A stretch of DNA of 64,000 bases, from positions 11,558,844 to 11,622,843 of the forward strand of contig OX377203.1 in assembly GCA_947396885.1 (NCBI GenBank). Reading direction: 5' to 3'. Both the position numbers and the translations under genes were made by a program. Below are positions 46,152-56,288 of this stretch, one piece after another. The notes beneath the pieces were generated by a model. The model had not been told where the DNA came from. It did no database searches and saw only the letters and a list, made by a program, of their open reading frames with translations. The stretch is from Heligmosomoides polygyrus polygyrus (Eukaryota; Nematoda; Chromadorea; Rhabditida; Heligmosomidae). The number at the start of each line of letters is the position of its first letter. Position 1 is the stretch's first letter.

Positions 46152-46703
46152 GACCGTGCAATCTATACACTTAACATCAGTATGGATCCGCAGTTGGTAG
46201 GTCTCAGTTGCTCAATGGTGGTAGCGTAGCTGAGCGATCCCTCAGTGCTTGTGGAACAACGGTGAGTTCGGCTTGCTTCAGTTAGATTCCGCTTGACACT
46301 CGTAGGAAACATTGAAACTGACAGGGCTGGAGAAGGACGTTTTTGCCGAAATGAGTGCCTGGTCTTAGGTTTCGAACTTCTTTCAGGCCTTTGAAAACGG
46401 CGAAGTTGTCGAAACGTCGGCCGATAATGTTGTTCCACTATAACAAACCTGCGCGGCACAGAAGCATTAAGACTACTCTGACAATATGCCTAGGTTTTAT
46501 GAAAACCGAACATGGAGAATTATGCTTTCAGTTAATTGCGCCAATTACAATGGCACGGATGAATGGCAATTTCCATCTATCGAAGAATACAACACTAACA
46601 TTAACCCTTATTTGGTGAGCGGTTTCTTTAATAAATAGACACAGCAAAAACGCAGCACTTACAAAGTTCGCTTTGAAGAATTCTCTACCGCCTTTCCAAA
46701 CTA

Positions 46704-47986
46704 TTAGGTTGTAACGAAATAAATGGCTCTGAACCACTGTAAATTTAAACAGTTAATATCTCGGCTTGTAGGCAAGTTTGTTAATCGAAATAAAAACCTT
46801 CGGATTCAACACATCTTTGCCAACGTGACACAAGCTTTTTAATCCCAGTAGCATAAAAATCAGAAGTTCTGGAATTGACGAAATCTTCGAAGGCACTTTC
46901 GGCATCCTGTTGGTATTTGAATATTTTCCCTACCAGGAAGTCGCCAAGATGCTTGAAGAAATGGTAGTCAGTTGGGGAGAGGTCGGGAGAAAACGGAGGA
47001 TGTGGTAGAGTTTCAATGCTCAGCTCATTCAATTTCTGCAACGTCATTCGTGCTACATGGGGGGCGAGCATTGTCGTGCAGAAGGAGAACTCGCCTTCGG
47101 TTTACCAAGGCTGGCCGGATATCCTTCAACTTTTTCATCATTTCTTCAATTTCAATGCAGTGCTTCTCTGCCGTGATGGATTCACCGGGAGGGAGGAAGC
47201 TGTGGTGAATAATTCCCAGCGAACACCACCATACTCTCACCATTACTTTCTTTTGGTGCAATTCCGGCTTCGCAAAAACCTTGGGGCTCTCACCGCTGTC
47301 CACCCACTGTGCCGATCGTCGCCTGTTGTAGTACAATATCCATTTCTCGTCACAGGTTACGATGCGATCAAGCAATGGGTCCGTTTCGTTCCGTAGAAGC
47401 AGTGCGGACGAGATCTCATATCGTCGGTTTCTTTGCTCCTCAGACAGCTCGTGAGGCACCCATCTTTCCAGCTTTCTGGTCTTTCCAATTTCCTTCAGAT
47501 GCCGGGCAGCTGTGTTGTAACTGACGCCATGTACCTTCGCTATCTCCCTGGTACCTCTGTGTGGATCCTCCTCTACCACATCTCTCAGCTTGTCCTCATC
47601 AACATCACTATGCCTCCGACGACCTTCATGTTCTTCCAAGCTCTCTTCTCCATTCCGGAACTTCTGATACCAGCACTTCGATATCCGAATTGTGGAACAT
47701 CCTTGACCGAATGCGGCGTTGATCTTCTCGTCCGCCTCCTTAGCTGTAGTGCTCAGCTTGAATTCATACAAGTAAATGCCTTGGATTACCCTTTTGTCCA
47801 TCTGCAAAAAAGTCAATAAAACTCTAAAGTTTTACCACTTTTGCATAGGAAATTTGGCGCTCTCCGGTAGAGCAAAGTTTGCGCTTCTAAATGATATGCC
47901 ACATGTTACGATTTGTTCTTGATCAAACGCGTAAACATGCGCCAAAAATGGCGCGAGCCAGTGCCATTTAATTCGTTACAACCTAA
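46704..47986 (-). mobile_element. Nearly complete mariner element, 1283 bp
   Basis: Both ends read TTAGGTTGTAACGAA(A/T)TAAA towards the centre and are flanked by TA. The length fits mariner. A long transposase gene on the minus strand fills it. It appears the youngest mariner in the window, because only one coding break is obvious. Confidence 0.92.
46781..47816 (-). pseudogene. Mariner transposase, single frameshift (DD34D)
   Basis: Cut-and-paste transposase acting in the nucleus on TA targets. From 47816 the frame has an N-terminal paired-like helix-turn-helix region (residues 8-60, FKLSTTAKEADEKINAAFGQ). A second HTH around GTREIAKVHGVSYNTAARHL (88-107) follows, then the WVPHEL linker (119-124). 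The first catalytic aspartate is in TCDEKW (D156) and the second in LLHDNARP (D248). Just after that a run of six C (minus strand, near 47060) shifts the frame. The remainder continues from about 47071 (minus) with SPDLSPTDYHFF, giving the third aspartate 34 residues after the second. It ends at 46781. The one-base break in a homopolymer could be a real mutation or an assembly error. If real, the gene is inactive. Confidence 0.9.
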
Positions 47987-47989
47987 TAG

Positions 47990-48640
47990 ATCAGAAAGGA
48001 TTATACCAAGCATGGCCTGCTGTGCAAGTCATGCTCTATTGGAGATAAATCCTAGTCAGGATAGATGTATGCTAATCACCTTTTTGCAAGAAAGCTCCCC
48101 CATTCTCCATGAGTTACTCTCAGCTATAAGCCAAGATTGGTATCAGTCTTTTATTAAGCTTACTTCTATGCACTGTTTCCTTCTTCAAAACCTGGAAAGC
48201 CGAGTTCATCTGGAAAACTACTCGCCACACGCCTTTTTATTCTAGAAGAGTAAATTTCGAAGGAAACGAGAACTCAGGAGCGAATGTCGTAGAGCATAGT
48301 AACGCTAACCTTAGTGGTGAAGTCGAATTGATTCACACGCCACCAGTAGCTGGAGGTGGGCTAATGTAGGTAGGTGTGCGAACACTTATCTTTGGATCAC
48401 CTGCTCCAGGAAGCTCCTTGAGCAGGTCATGCCCCTAAAGATGAACGTAGAGCGGCAGAGTTTGGTAATAGCGATGCACTCCTCCCAGCGGTTGATTTCT
48501 GGATTTGTCACCGCAATCCAAAGCGCCTCGAGAATTCCTCCCTTCCATGCACTTGCAAAATCAATCAGTTGCAGAGAGTTAACGAAAAAGCATGTTGTAT
48601 AAGAAACACTTTATTCTCTACGAAGCTAAAGCGCTTGCAC
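47990..48640. other. No recognisable gene
   Basis: An open frame of 110 codons (47913-48245 plus) overlaps the mariner right end and shows no domain. Nothing else seen. Confidence 0.4.
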
Positions 48641-50410
48641 TAAGCTTTTTCATCTCCTTTTGCCTCCATTCCACTTCGCCGTAAGTTCTAAGTTCCCCTC
48701 TGTGGCGTCGTTACGACATCTTTCGAAATCCTGCGCTCAATCAGGTTGGACTGCTGCTCCATTCATGTCCGTGCGTAGTGTATCAGTGCCGCTTCAGGCT
48801 TTTTGTAATGGTGAGCCCCATTCTGGCTAGTTCAAACTGAAGTCTATCTTGCGGAGGTTGCATTTCTTCCACAAACAAAGGACCCGAGCCACCGCAGGTT
48901 AACTTCGCGTCTCATCATCATCTATCGGCGCGACATCGAACTTTAGCTCAATGACTGTTTCGAACATTTTGTTCCCTATGCGCGTGAACCCTGTCGTCCA
49001 GCGCAGTATGTTTATAAAAAGAGGAAAACTAAAGGCTGAAGAATGTGATGAAGCGAATGAATACCCAAAAGGACCAAACCCAATAAAAACCAAAGCAATA
49101 GTTTAGCTTCCATTTCGCACGTGCCCTTAGACAGAAACGAAACCAATCCAATAACCATTCGCTGTGCTCGTTAATAAGGGAGGAACGGTCTGTGAGATTC
49201 TGATAAACTAACCTGTGGAATGGCGACATCGAACTTCAGCTCAATGACTGTTTCGAACACTTTGTTCCCTATGCGCGTGAACCCTGTCTTCCAGCGCAGT
49301 GTGTTTATAGAAAGAGGAAAACTAAAGGCTGAGGATAGAGTACTACGTACTGTACTAGTCGAACAGTCCTTATAGTCAGTATCTGTAAATGTTACAACAA
49401 ATTCTTTTCTTCGGTACGTAATTGCTATCTCCTATACGCTAAGGCAAATTTTCGTTTCCTTCCATTCCTTTTTTCCAACATCTAAACAGCTGGTAATCAA
49501 AGACCTTGTGTGAAGGCATTCATGGCGACTGCGAAAAGATGCGGGAAATGTGAAGACTCTTGGTGCACTCCCTCAAACAGAGATAATCTATGGAGATTCT
49601 TGCTGTTGCTGGCACCTCGACTCTCTGGGCACTATTCGCTCTCGTTAAATGAGCTCTTCTGGAACACCGATTTGTCGTAAAGGGTTTCCTACATCTTACG
49701 TGGGGTAGAATCAAACATTTTCTCCAAGTGAGGGAGGTAAAATGCCCCGGTTCTTGTTTCTCACGATGCTTTCGAACCTGAAAGCATGCGGCGTTTGTTG
49801 GCTGTCACATCCATACAACAAGTCACAGTGATTTCTGGAAAGCTGGACGATATCGTGAATCCGTCCACCAGCAAACCGCCCAAAGATCTTCATGCTTTGC
49901 GGAAGCAGGCGAACCGAACGATAAGTTGAGCAGATGGCAGGACTACCGTTTCAAATCGTAATCGCATACTTTTTTGCCAACTCTCAGGTAATTTTTTTCT
50001 TTTACTATCTTACTGAAGAACTTGATCATCCGCTCCTGAGCTTCGAACTCTATAAATTTGCAGTTAGTTCATTGGGCTTATCCCCTTGCAGGATGTCATC
50101 TTCTTCGGAGCATCTCCTCTTTCCTACTCTTTCCTACACTTTGATCTTGTGGACGGAACCGTTGATAGAAGCCGCAAAACGACGCTCGAATGGGGAAAAC
50201 CTATGGTGGAAATTTCCTTGGATACACGCATCATCGCTTCAAGGTTTCTTTGAGAACTGTCAAACAATAGGCTTCCACACCGTTGGTGCCAAAGAGCTTC
50301 CCGATATACTCAGTCTTAGGATGGCGATTAAGCAAGTCACGCGGCTCGAGTTCGCGACTCGAGTTTAATGCAGCACTCAATCTCGTTGACATCACCTTAT
50401 GCAAATGTTA
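48640..50410 (-). pseudogene. Old RTE relic, minus strand
   Basis: On the minus strand pieces appear in RTE order. From about 50400, upstream linker-like fragments come first. Then MKIFGRFAGGRIHDIVQLS (from 49893) resembles the RT segment MKIFDRIVDGRICDIV of the 24-26 kb copy. FPHLFAVAMNAFTQG near 49500 is the counterpart of LSPLLFVVVMDAITQ. A segment at 48900-49020 has 'cggcgcgacatcgaact' and 'gtccagcgcagtatgttt', which match 24465-24535 of that copy. It is heavily degraded with many frame changes. No YADD could be read. Confidence 0.7.
48924..49337. repeat. 115-bp direct duplication within the RTE relic
   Basis: 'gcgacatcgaactttagctc' through 'gaggaaaactaaaggctga' (48929-49038) recurs at 49224-49333 with few differences, 295 bp apart. 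The duplicate lies within the old RTE sequence, so it post-dates that insertion. Confidence 0.85.
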
Positions 50411-50683
50411 TGCTTCGGCGACGCGCCGCCTACTCTGTCGACGACAACGTCGCGGGGTGCTATACTCAGCTGGTTGTCGGGACGCATCTGAAAACGGCGG
50501 CCTACACAACATTTCTGAATCGAACTTCAAGTACTGCACGTCTTGGGTTTATTTAAAAATTTCATGCATGTCATTTGTGTCTGCTTTTCTTTACATTTCG
50601 AGCTACCGTTGAGCTCTACAATGTTTCCATGGGCAGTAGAAGCGATTTCGGGTGACCACTGAGTGACATAGGAGACAGAAGTT
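50411..50683. other. No recognisable gene
   Basis: Short open frames only. Confidence 0.4.
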
Positions 50684-50785
50684 GTTAGAAGGATGTCTAG
50701 TTGCGATCAAAAGTTTTTCGCCAGGCGGAACGCGAACCCTGGCGCCTGGCGCAAATGTTTTGATCGCAACTGAACATCCTTCTAA
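50684..50785. repeat. Hairpin made of inverted SINE tails
   Basis: 'ttagaaggatgtctagttgc' then 'gatcaaaagtttttcgccag' is mirrored by 'ctggcgcaaatgttttgatc' then 'gcaactgaacatccttctaa'. The arm contains the 'ttttgatcgcaac' phrase that follows the tRNA-like heads at 12479 and 35985. The centre keeps 'cgcgaaccctggcgcc', a decayed box B and acceptor end. Confidence 0.8.
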
Positions 50786-51389
50786 TAATTGTGGAGATCA
50801 TTTCCTTTAACACCATTTCATCCTACATAATACCCTTTCAGAGGAAATTAGGGACAAGGTCCTGTCCATATCCTTGGTAGAACTCACCATAAAACACGGC
50901 GATGCCTCTAGACAACCTCACATATGTGGCTGGCTGAACTTCAGACCTAGGGACCAAACGGCTTGAGAACTGTTGGGATCAGATGAAGCGGACCAAAACT
51001 CTATCGCTTTAATGGCATGCGCTCATGGACGGGAAGTGTGTCTGTCTCCCATATGCGCTTTACTCATAGCCAGATGTCGTACAATTCCCCTCACTCCGAT
51101 TAGGATAAAGTAAGCAAGCAGTAAAAAAGGGTTAGAATTCATCTGTTTGTAATATTGGAGACTATATTGCTTACTTGGCTCCATGTTGGGAGGCATTGAT
51201 CACACTTTCATCCGTTTCTGGCGTCAGGGTCATTGTTGTGACTTGAGACTGAAGGAACGCCTTGTTTCTTCCACTTCTATACGTCCACTTTTCTCACTTG
51301 TTACCAAATGATGGCATTGAAAAAGCGCCCCGATGCAACATTGTCGTGACCCCTGTCGCCGACGCTGTCGCCGAAGAATAAGATATGCC
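50786..51389. other. No recognisable gene
   Basis: Non-coding by eye. Its last part (51330-51390) contains 'tgtcgccgacgctgtcgccg' and 'aagaataagatatgcctta', an eroded end of the GC-rich MITE type also seen at 32045-32070. Confidence 0.45.
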
Positions 51390-51539
51390 TTAAAGCCCCC
51401 GCACATTTCTGCGGCGTTGCCGCTGCCCTATCCTTAACCATGGGGCAGGGACGCAGAGCTCGCCGCCAGCGGCGTCCCTGCCCTATCCTTAACCACAGCG
51501 GCGAGTGGCGTTGCCGCAGAAGTGTGTGGGGGCCTTTAG
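51390..51539. mobile_element. GC-rich palindromic MITE with duplicated centre
   Basis: The left end TTAAAGCCCCCGCACATTTC and the right end, reverse complement CTAAAGGCCCCCACACACTTC, pair and continue (tgcggcgttgccgctg / cgagtggcgttgccgcag). 'gccctatccttaacca' occurs twice inside. The same 'ctgccctatcctt' phrase occurs in the MITE at 54386-54710. It is non-coding. Confidence 0.82.
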
Positions 51540-52085
51540 GGCGTGTTCATACTTCGCGACAGCAGCGACAAGAGCGCAGCGCGCGTGGCGTGCGAGGCGT
51601 GCGCAGCGTGCGCAGCGCGCGAAAGTATGAACAAGCTACAAGAGCGACAAGAGCGAATGGGGCGTCGGGCGTAGTGTGGTGTACGTAGTTGCACCATATT
51701 TGTGGCGCCAAAGCGCTAAGCAGTTTAGTGAGCTCCTAAAATATCGGAAACTGAAAGAGACAGCAGCAAACGGTCATATTACCTACATCATCAATCTGGC
51801 ACTGGCGCAAAAAGGGTCGGGAGGGGGGTCACCTCCTGAAAAGTGTCCCCAACACAAAAACAAGTAGGCAAAACACACTGATATTAAAGAAAAGGTGGAA
51901 ACAATGCTATAGCTCTCTTCTGTGCTCTCCCCCACTCACGTTAAAATTGCCTACATCCTGGAGTTCCCTCCATTGCCCAATGCGGAAGCAGATAAAACAC
52001 GGATACATAATCGAGAAACAAGGAGATAGAACTGTATTTACATGCGCTGCATGTAGCTACTCGCCGCGGCCGGCCATGATGACCC

Positions 52086-52103
52086 TCCCCCCCCCCCCCC
52101 CGA
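52086..52103. repeat. Poly-C tract
   Basis: A run of about 17 C on the plus strand. Length in the assembly may be unreliable. Confidence 0.85.
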
Positions 52104-52201
52104 CTTTATTTGCGCCCTGGCACTCAAAAGAAACATAAAAGCACTCCTTGCCTTTGTATGAAGAGCGGTAGAACAGGAATCGTTCCCTTCCAGCACTAAT
52201 G

Positions 52202-52287
52202 CGTCTTCTAGCACTAGTGCTGGAAGAGGCACTAGTGCTAGAAGACGATTGGAGTGCGGTGTAATTACGTACACCACACTCCAATCG
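52202..52287. repeat. Two adjacent hairpins
   Basis: First: 'cgtcttctagcactagtgc', 8-base loop, exact reverse complement ending at 52247. Second: 'cgattggagtgcggtgta', 6-base loop, reverse complement with one mismatch ending at 52287. The two share the bases 'cg' at 52246-52247. Both lie inside the composite MITE. Confidence 0.88.
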
Positions 52288-52500
52288 TCGTCCCAGTCGC
52301 TCAGTCGCTCCCGGCGCCGGCGCGAAGTATGAGCAGGCGGCAAGAGCGACAAGAGCGACAAGAGCGACTGGAGCGACTGGAGCGACGGCGCCGCGCTCGA
52401 GTATGAACACTTTTCGGCGGCGCGCGCTTGGCTTTAATCGATATGCATGTTTTGCACGGGCGACGAGTCGCTCTTGTCGCGAAGTATGAACAGGCCCTTA

Positions 52501-53330
52501 GAGAGTGGATTGCGCAATAGCCACGGGAAGTTTCGCAGCATTTTTCGCCTCGTTGTGCTTCCGTTGGTTTTGGTTGGTTTGTCGGGGAAAAACACATGGC
52601 AAAGCGGCCTTTTTTCTCGAACCTCCTTTTCACATCTTCCGTCCAACGTGATGTCCGCTTGACGGGGGCTAAGAGTTCGTTTTAAACAGAAAATAAATAT
52701 AGCTAAAATGTCTATTCAATGAATAATGTATCTCCTTAAGAACACTGAAGTAACAGCTTTGAAACGAAGACCAGTTGAGTAGATGTACTACCGAATTTAA
52801 CCGCTCGATCTACAGAGCTTCATAATTGCAGAATAACCTGCACTTGCAGGCTTACCAGACTCCAAGTCCTCAAGCTGTTCTAGCACACTTTGCGTGTAAA
52901 CCGACAAAAGCAGTAGAAACCTTGCGGTTGCCTATAGAACGACGCAGGCAGAAACTTTCGAAGGCGCTGCTGCCACCTACTGTGTATCTGAGCTGTCATA
53001 AAGTGACAGCGACCGCCTAGTAAATAAGTCAGTGCCAGCAAAGCTGCGCAATGTGGTTGCAGCACACAACCGATCTTCTTTCAAAGTATTCTTGCTCTGC
53101 AGAGTTTGCGCTCTTTGCAGCGTCATATATCTGAAGCTTTCAGCACCTGGATTGCGACATAGTTCGTGATGCCGCATCGTACGGTGCTACGGAGTTGGCA
53201 GATCCGGAAGGCAGCATGGTTCTGAATGAGGAAAAATACTGCAGATATTCAAGAGTCGGGTTAGGTCTCCTTCACTACGTACTTTTGAAAAAATATGCTT
53301 TTCAGAGGCACTGGGACGGCAGTTGGGTAC
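52501..53330. other. No recognisable gene
   Basis: Several short frames without known domains. Confidence 0.4.
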
Positions 53331-53486
53331 GGGGAAGAGTGTTCTACCCCTCGTCCCTTGGTCCGTCCACCCCAAATCCCTTGGGCTTGCTCGAGAGTCC
53401 AGTGGCTGCCTTACGAGATAGTGGAGACGCAGACATTTGCAACGCCTCTGTTTAAAGGGTGAGGGAGGGGGGGGGGGAAGAACGCC
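53331..53486 (+). repeat. 150-bp dispersed repeat, copy 2
   Basis: Direct copy of 34287-34437, sharing 'ttctacccctcgtcccttgg', 'cttgctcgagagtccag' and 'gtggagacgcagacattt'. It ends in a longer poly-G run (53465-53479). Confidence 0.8.
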
Positions 53487-54331
53487 ACCCCACCGTTGGG
53501 TACGGTAGGCTTAAACGTCAGAAGTCTGCCAATTCAGCGGACATGAAAGCGAACAGTTGACACCGAGTAGAGTGCTTCGATTCCGTCTACATTCCAGGTC
53601 GTGAGGGCGAACGCATTGAAAATCTACTGCGCTGGCGAAAATTTCCCTGTCACCGCTTAGACGAGATAGGTGCGGGGAGGTGTGTGCATTAGAAGCAGTA
53701 CAGAATAGCGTCAATTCCTGCCGCTTAAAAGAGAAGTCCGACGAATGGGTGTGAAGCGTGCCGTCCACCGGGTTCGGGGAGATTTACCGAGGAGTTGGGA
53801 TCAGAGGTGTGCGATGACATCGCGCCGCTAAATTTTTTTCCGCAAATTTTTAACGCGGAAATTTGCCGGTAAATTCCGGTAAATTCGGTAAAATCATTAA
53901 TTTTTTTAAATTTAATATTTCCTTAAAAACAACTGGTTTTAAGCTGCGGTAATATAACAAAGCGTAAAGCTTTTCACCGAAACACGATCACGTTCAGAAT
54001 GCAAAAGTGTAATGATCTATATTGTGCGTGCTTTAAAAAAGATAGAAGCTTCATTAAAACTCTAAAACAGCTTAATTAAACTCAAACATTTCTAGAACAT
54101 CCGACATTCAATCGAAACTTGCTATATTTATTTTTGGATTAACAGTTAACTGCTTTTTGAAATTATCACAATTATCATCGTTTCATTCGATGAAGGTATG
54201 ATTCACATCTTAAACTACCAGTTTTTTGAACTATTAAGCTGAACTTTGGAGCAAAGCCAGGCACTTCAGAAAAAGGAACGAAATGTGACATGATAGAAAA
54301 TTTCTTTCTCTTCATATACGGGAAAACAGCT

Positions 54332-54799
54332 TAAGCCCTAGTTTATAATTGCGCCTCCACGCGGCGCGGCACCATGACTGCCATAAGGCCCATGCTCACT
54401 TCTGCGACACCGCGGCGCGGCAAGAGGGACGACTGCCACTTCCGCGAAATCCAGCGGTCGCGGCGCGGTCGCGTTAGAGCATCGTTATAGGCAACGGGAC
54501 TGACGTCCCAGTGCATGTCGCGCCGCCAGGAATGATTTGAACCATTCCGGCCTGCGGCACTCAGCGCGGCATCGCCGGCGATAGCCGCAAAAGTGTGCAT
54601 GCCCCCCTCCCCCCCCTCTGCGGCACGTGTCGCTGTGTCGCGCCGCCCCCGTCGCTGCCCTATCCTTCATCATGGCCGTGCCGCGCTGTCGCAGAAGTGT
54701 GCATGGGCCTATAGATATCGATTTTTTGCGCCGCCCGGTCGATATCTGTCTCGACCACCGCGCCGCGCCGCCCTGCGGCGTAAGTATAAACTACGGCCA
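54332..54799. mobile_element. GC-rich palindromic MITE interrupted by a second MITE
   Basis: 'taagccctagtttataattg' at the left and 'aagtataaactacggcc' at the right match the ends of the 4208-4348 element. The interior 'ccacgcggcgcggcaccatg' and 'tagatatcgattttttgcgc' match too, but are separated by a 325-bp insertion. Removing the insertion restores the colinear order of the 4208 copy. Confidence 0.87.
54386..54710. mobile_element. Nested GC-rich palindromic MITE
   Basis: The ends AGGCCCATGCTCACTTCTGC and, reverse complement, AGGCCCATGCACACTTCTGC form near-perfect TIRs that continue into 'gacaccgcggcgcgg'. It sits between 'ccata' and 'atagatatcg' of the host MITE, duplicating TA (or ATA). 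It contains 'ctgccctatccttcatcatg', shared with 51390-51539. It is non-coding. Confidence 0.9.
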
Positions 54800-55138
54800 A
54801 GGTCGAGTGCATACTTCCATCACCGCGATGCCATCGCAGCGCTCAGTTCATGGCCATTCCGCCACAGGCGGTTGAATAGCCAAAGGAAACTTCGCCGCGG
54901 CCGCCGCAACAGTGGCGACCGGCATGCGCGATGGTTTCCCGCGTCCATCGCGGGCATGGCATACTTTTTCGCTCCGCGCGCGGTGTTTAGCGTTGGTCCT
55001 GGACGGATCGCCGTCGCGCTTCCGCAGAGCGATGGGCGATGCGACTAGCGTAGAGAGATTCAAATTCCTTCGCGTCGCTCCGCAAAAATTCGTCGCCGGG
55101 ATTCCATCGCGGTGACGGGAAGTGTGCACGAGGCCTAA
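54800..55138. mobile_element. Third GC-rich palindromic MITE, about 340 bp
   Basis: The left 'ggtcgagtgcatacttccat' then 'caccgcgatgccatcgc' mirrors the right 'ccatcgcggtgacgggaagt' then 'gtgcacgaggcctaa'. The interior pairs as 'cgccgcggccgccgc'-rich arms. It directly abuts the previous MITE inside the hAT-like element. Open frames are by-products. Confidence 0.8.
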
Positions 55139-55648
55139 TGGTAAGAGTCCATCAGATCAGGTAGACTAGCGGAGTACACTCCGATGCCTTACATCTTGGA
55201 CTAAATTACGGGAACAAGAGATGAGCGTATCTTCTTCCTACACATCTGGCGATCGTGTATTTAATCTGAAAGTATCTCTAGTCCGGATTGTCTCATGTCG
55301 TGTGGGGAATGTCAGCGCGAGCTACTATTCCAGTGGAGCGTACTTTCACACTGGAGCGCACCATCTCCGCCTCCTGGTATGGGCATGGATGTTTTAATGA
55401 GGTTGAGGACCACGAATGCAAATAGCAAGTTATGAGAGATCACTTCTAAGCTGAGACTGGTAGTATGTTTCCTTCTCCATTCGTAGATAGGAAGATGATT
55501 TTGTATGAAAAAAGTCGTTAAATTTTTCCGGTAAATTTAGGAATTTACCGGAAATTTTCGCTAAAATCGTTAATTATCGCGAAAATGTCGATAAATCCGT
55601 TAAACCGGTAAATTGTTAATCGGTAAACGCACACCCCTGAGTTGGGAT

Positions 55649-55996
55649 TACTCAGCGGAGACTGCAGATTCGGGTTCTGCCCTCGAAGAGAAGGCAAGGA
55701 AATGAACTGCAGGCGCGGTCCTCATGAGCAACCGCTGCTCCACAACAAATAACTTGCTCCATTCATCATTTGCCCAGATCACTTCACATTGTTGTGCGCC
55801 GAAGACGTGGTCGAGGGAAGATTTTTAAATTGCACGAAGCTTTAACGTAAAATCTATTTTCAGACTCTTCGAGTTTTAACTAACGGGTCCGGTAATATTG
55901 ACGCCCCGGTTTTGGATTTGCGCAATTCAAGGAGCTCTAATTACGAGGCGCACAAAATTCAGCACCTTCTCTGACTACACTACCACACGACAGATA
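55649..55996. other. No recognisable gene
   Basis: No feature beyond the target duplication copy of the SINE at its end (55984-55996). Confidence 0.4.
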
Positions 55997-56288
55997 AAGG
56001 ATAAAGGATAAAGGACGGCGTTACTCAGTCCCTTCTGGGTTGCGCTACGCATTCTACTTCTACGGGATGTCGTGGAGGCGACATGAATGCGTATTTGGCC
56101 ATGCAATGACTTGCGATGGCCAACCGATAAACAAGTCAACGCTTTATCCTTCCCAGACAAGTCTGGTACCAATTCACCGACCCCGGAGGGATGGAAGGCT
56201 TGGTTGGCCTGAGCGGGAAATCCGAACCAGGAACCTGGTATCGGGTGCAGGCGACAGTCGCGCCTCCTCCGACTGCGCTACATACGCC
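55997..56288 (-). mobile_element. tRNA-derived SINE, second copy with target duplication
   Basis: It is flanked by CACACGACAGATA (55984-55996 and 56289-56301). On the minus strand the head reads box A GTAGCGCAGTCGG and box B-like GGTTCGGATTTCC. The body matches 16219-16500 closely ('gtctggtaccaattcac', 'cggagggatggaaggctt') and the tail is CTTTATC-type, here with three units. Two independent insertions with different targets make this an active or formerly active SINE family. Confidence 0.9.

Larger units (their letters stand above)
44227..46474. mobile_element. Penelope-like element with inverted partial copy
   Basis: Two arms, 44227-44945 and about 45740-46474, are inverted copies: 'agtcttaatgcttctgtgcc' at the left edge, 'ggcacagaagcattaagact' at the right edge. 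Each arm holds the GIY-YIG endonuclease part and the non-coding 3' tail. The middle (about 44950-45740) is single copy and carries the reverse transcriptase end on the plus strand. Penelope-like elements are known for terminal repeats in direct or inverted orientation. Both coding copies are broken. A separate tail relic lies at 36690-36880. Confidence 0.85.
51537..52500. mobile_element. Composite of GC-rich palindromic elements
   Basis: The outer ends TTAGGGCGTGTTCATACTTC and, reverse complement, TAAGGGCCTGTTCATACTTC pair, with 'gcgacaagagcgac' repeats inside both. Inner copies of the terminus occur at 51617-51640 ('gcgaaagtatgaacaagcta'), 52320 ('gcgaagtatgagcaggcg') and 52395 ('gctcgagtatgaacactttt'). 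So two or three related elements are stacked. An AT-richer stretch (51720-52060) with no domain lies between. Confidence 0.65.
53802..55639. mobile_element. hAT-like non-autonomous element, 1838 bp
   Basis: It is flanked on both sides by AGTTGGGAT (53793-53801 and 55640-55648). The ends CAGAGGTGTGCG and, reverse complement, CAGGGGTGTGCG are short TIRs in the CA(R)GGG style of hAT elements. Subterminal clusters of 'ccggtaaatt'/'aatttaccgg' occur at 53860-53895 and 55520-55630, as expected for transposase-binding repeats. hAT usually duplicates 8 bp. The ninth matching base may be chance, or the element may belong to a 9-bp group. No transposase is encoded. Three GC-rich palindromic elements lie inside. 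Confidence 0.82.

Noticed and set aside
47309..47819. 128-codon plus-strand frame antisense to the mariner transposase
   Set aside because: Shadow of the transposase reading frame on the other strand.
51440..52633. Several arginine/serine-rich frames
   Set aside because: They are translations of 'gagcgacaagagcgac' repeats and hairpins, not conserved proteins.
54593..55129. Overlapping long frames on both strands
   Set aside because: They lie wholly in GC-rich palindromic elements and mirror each other across strands.
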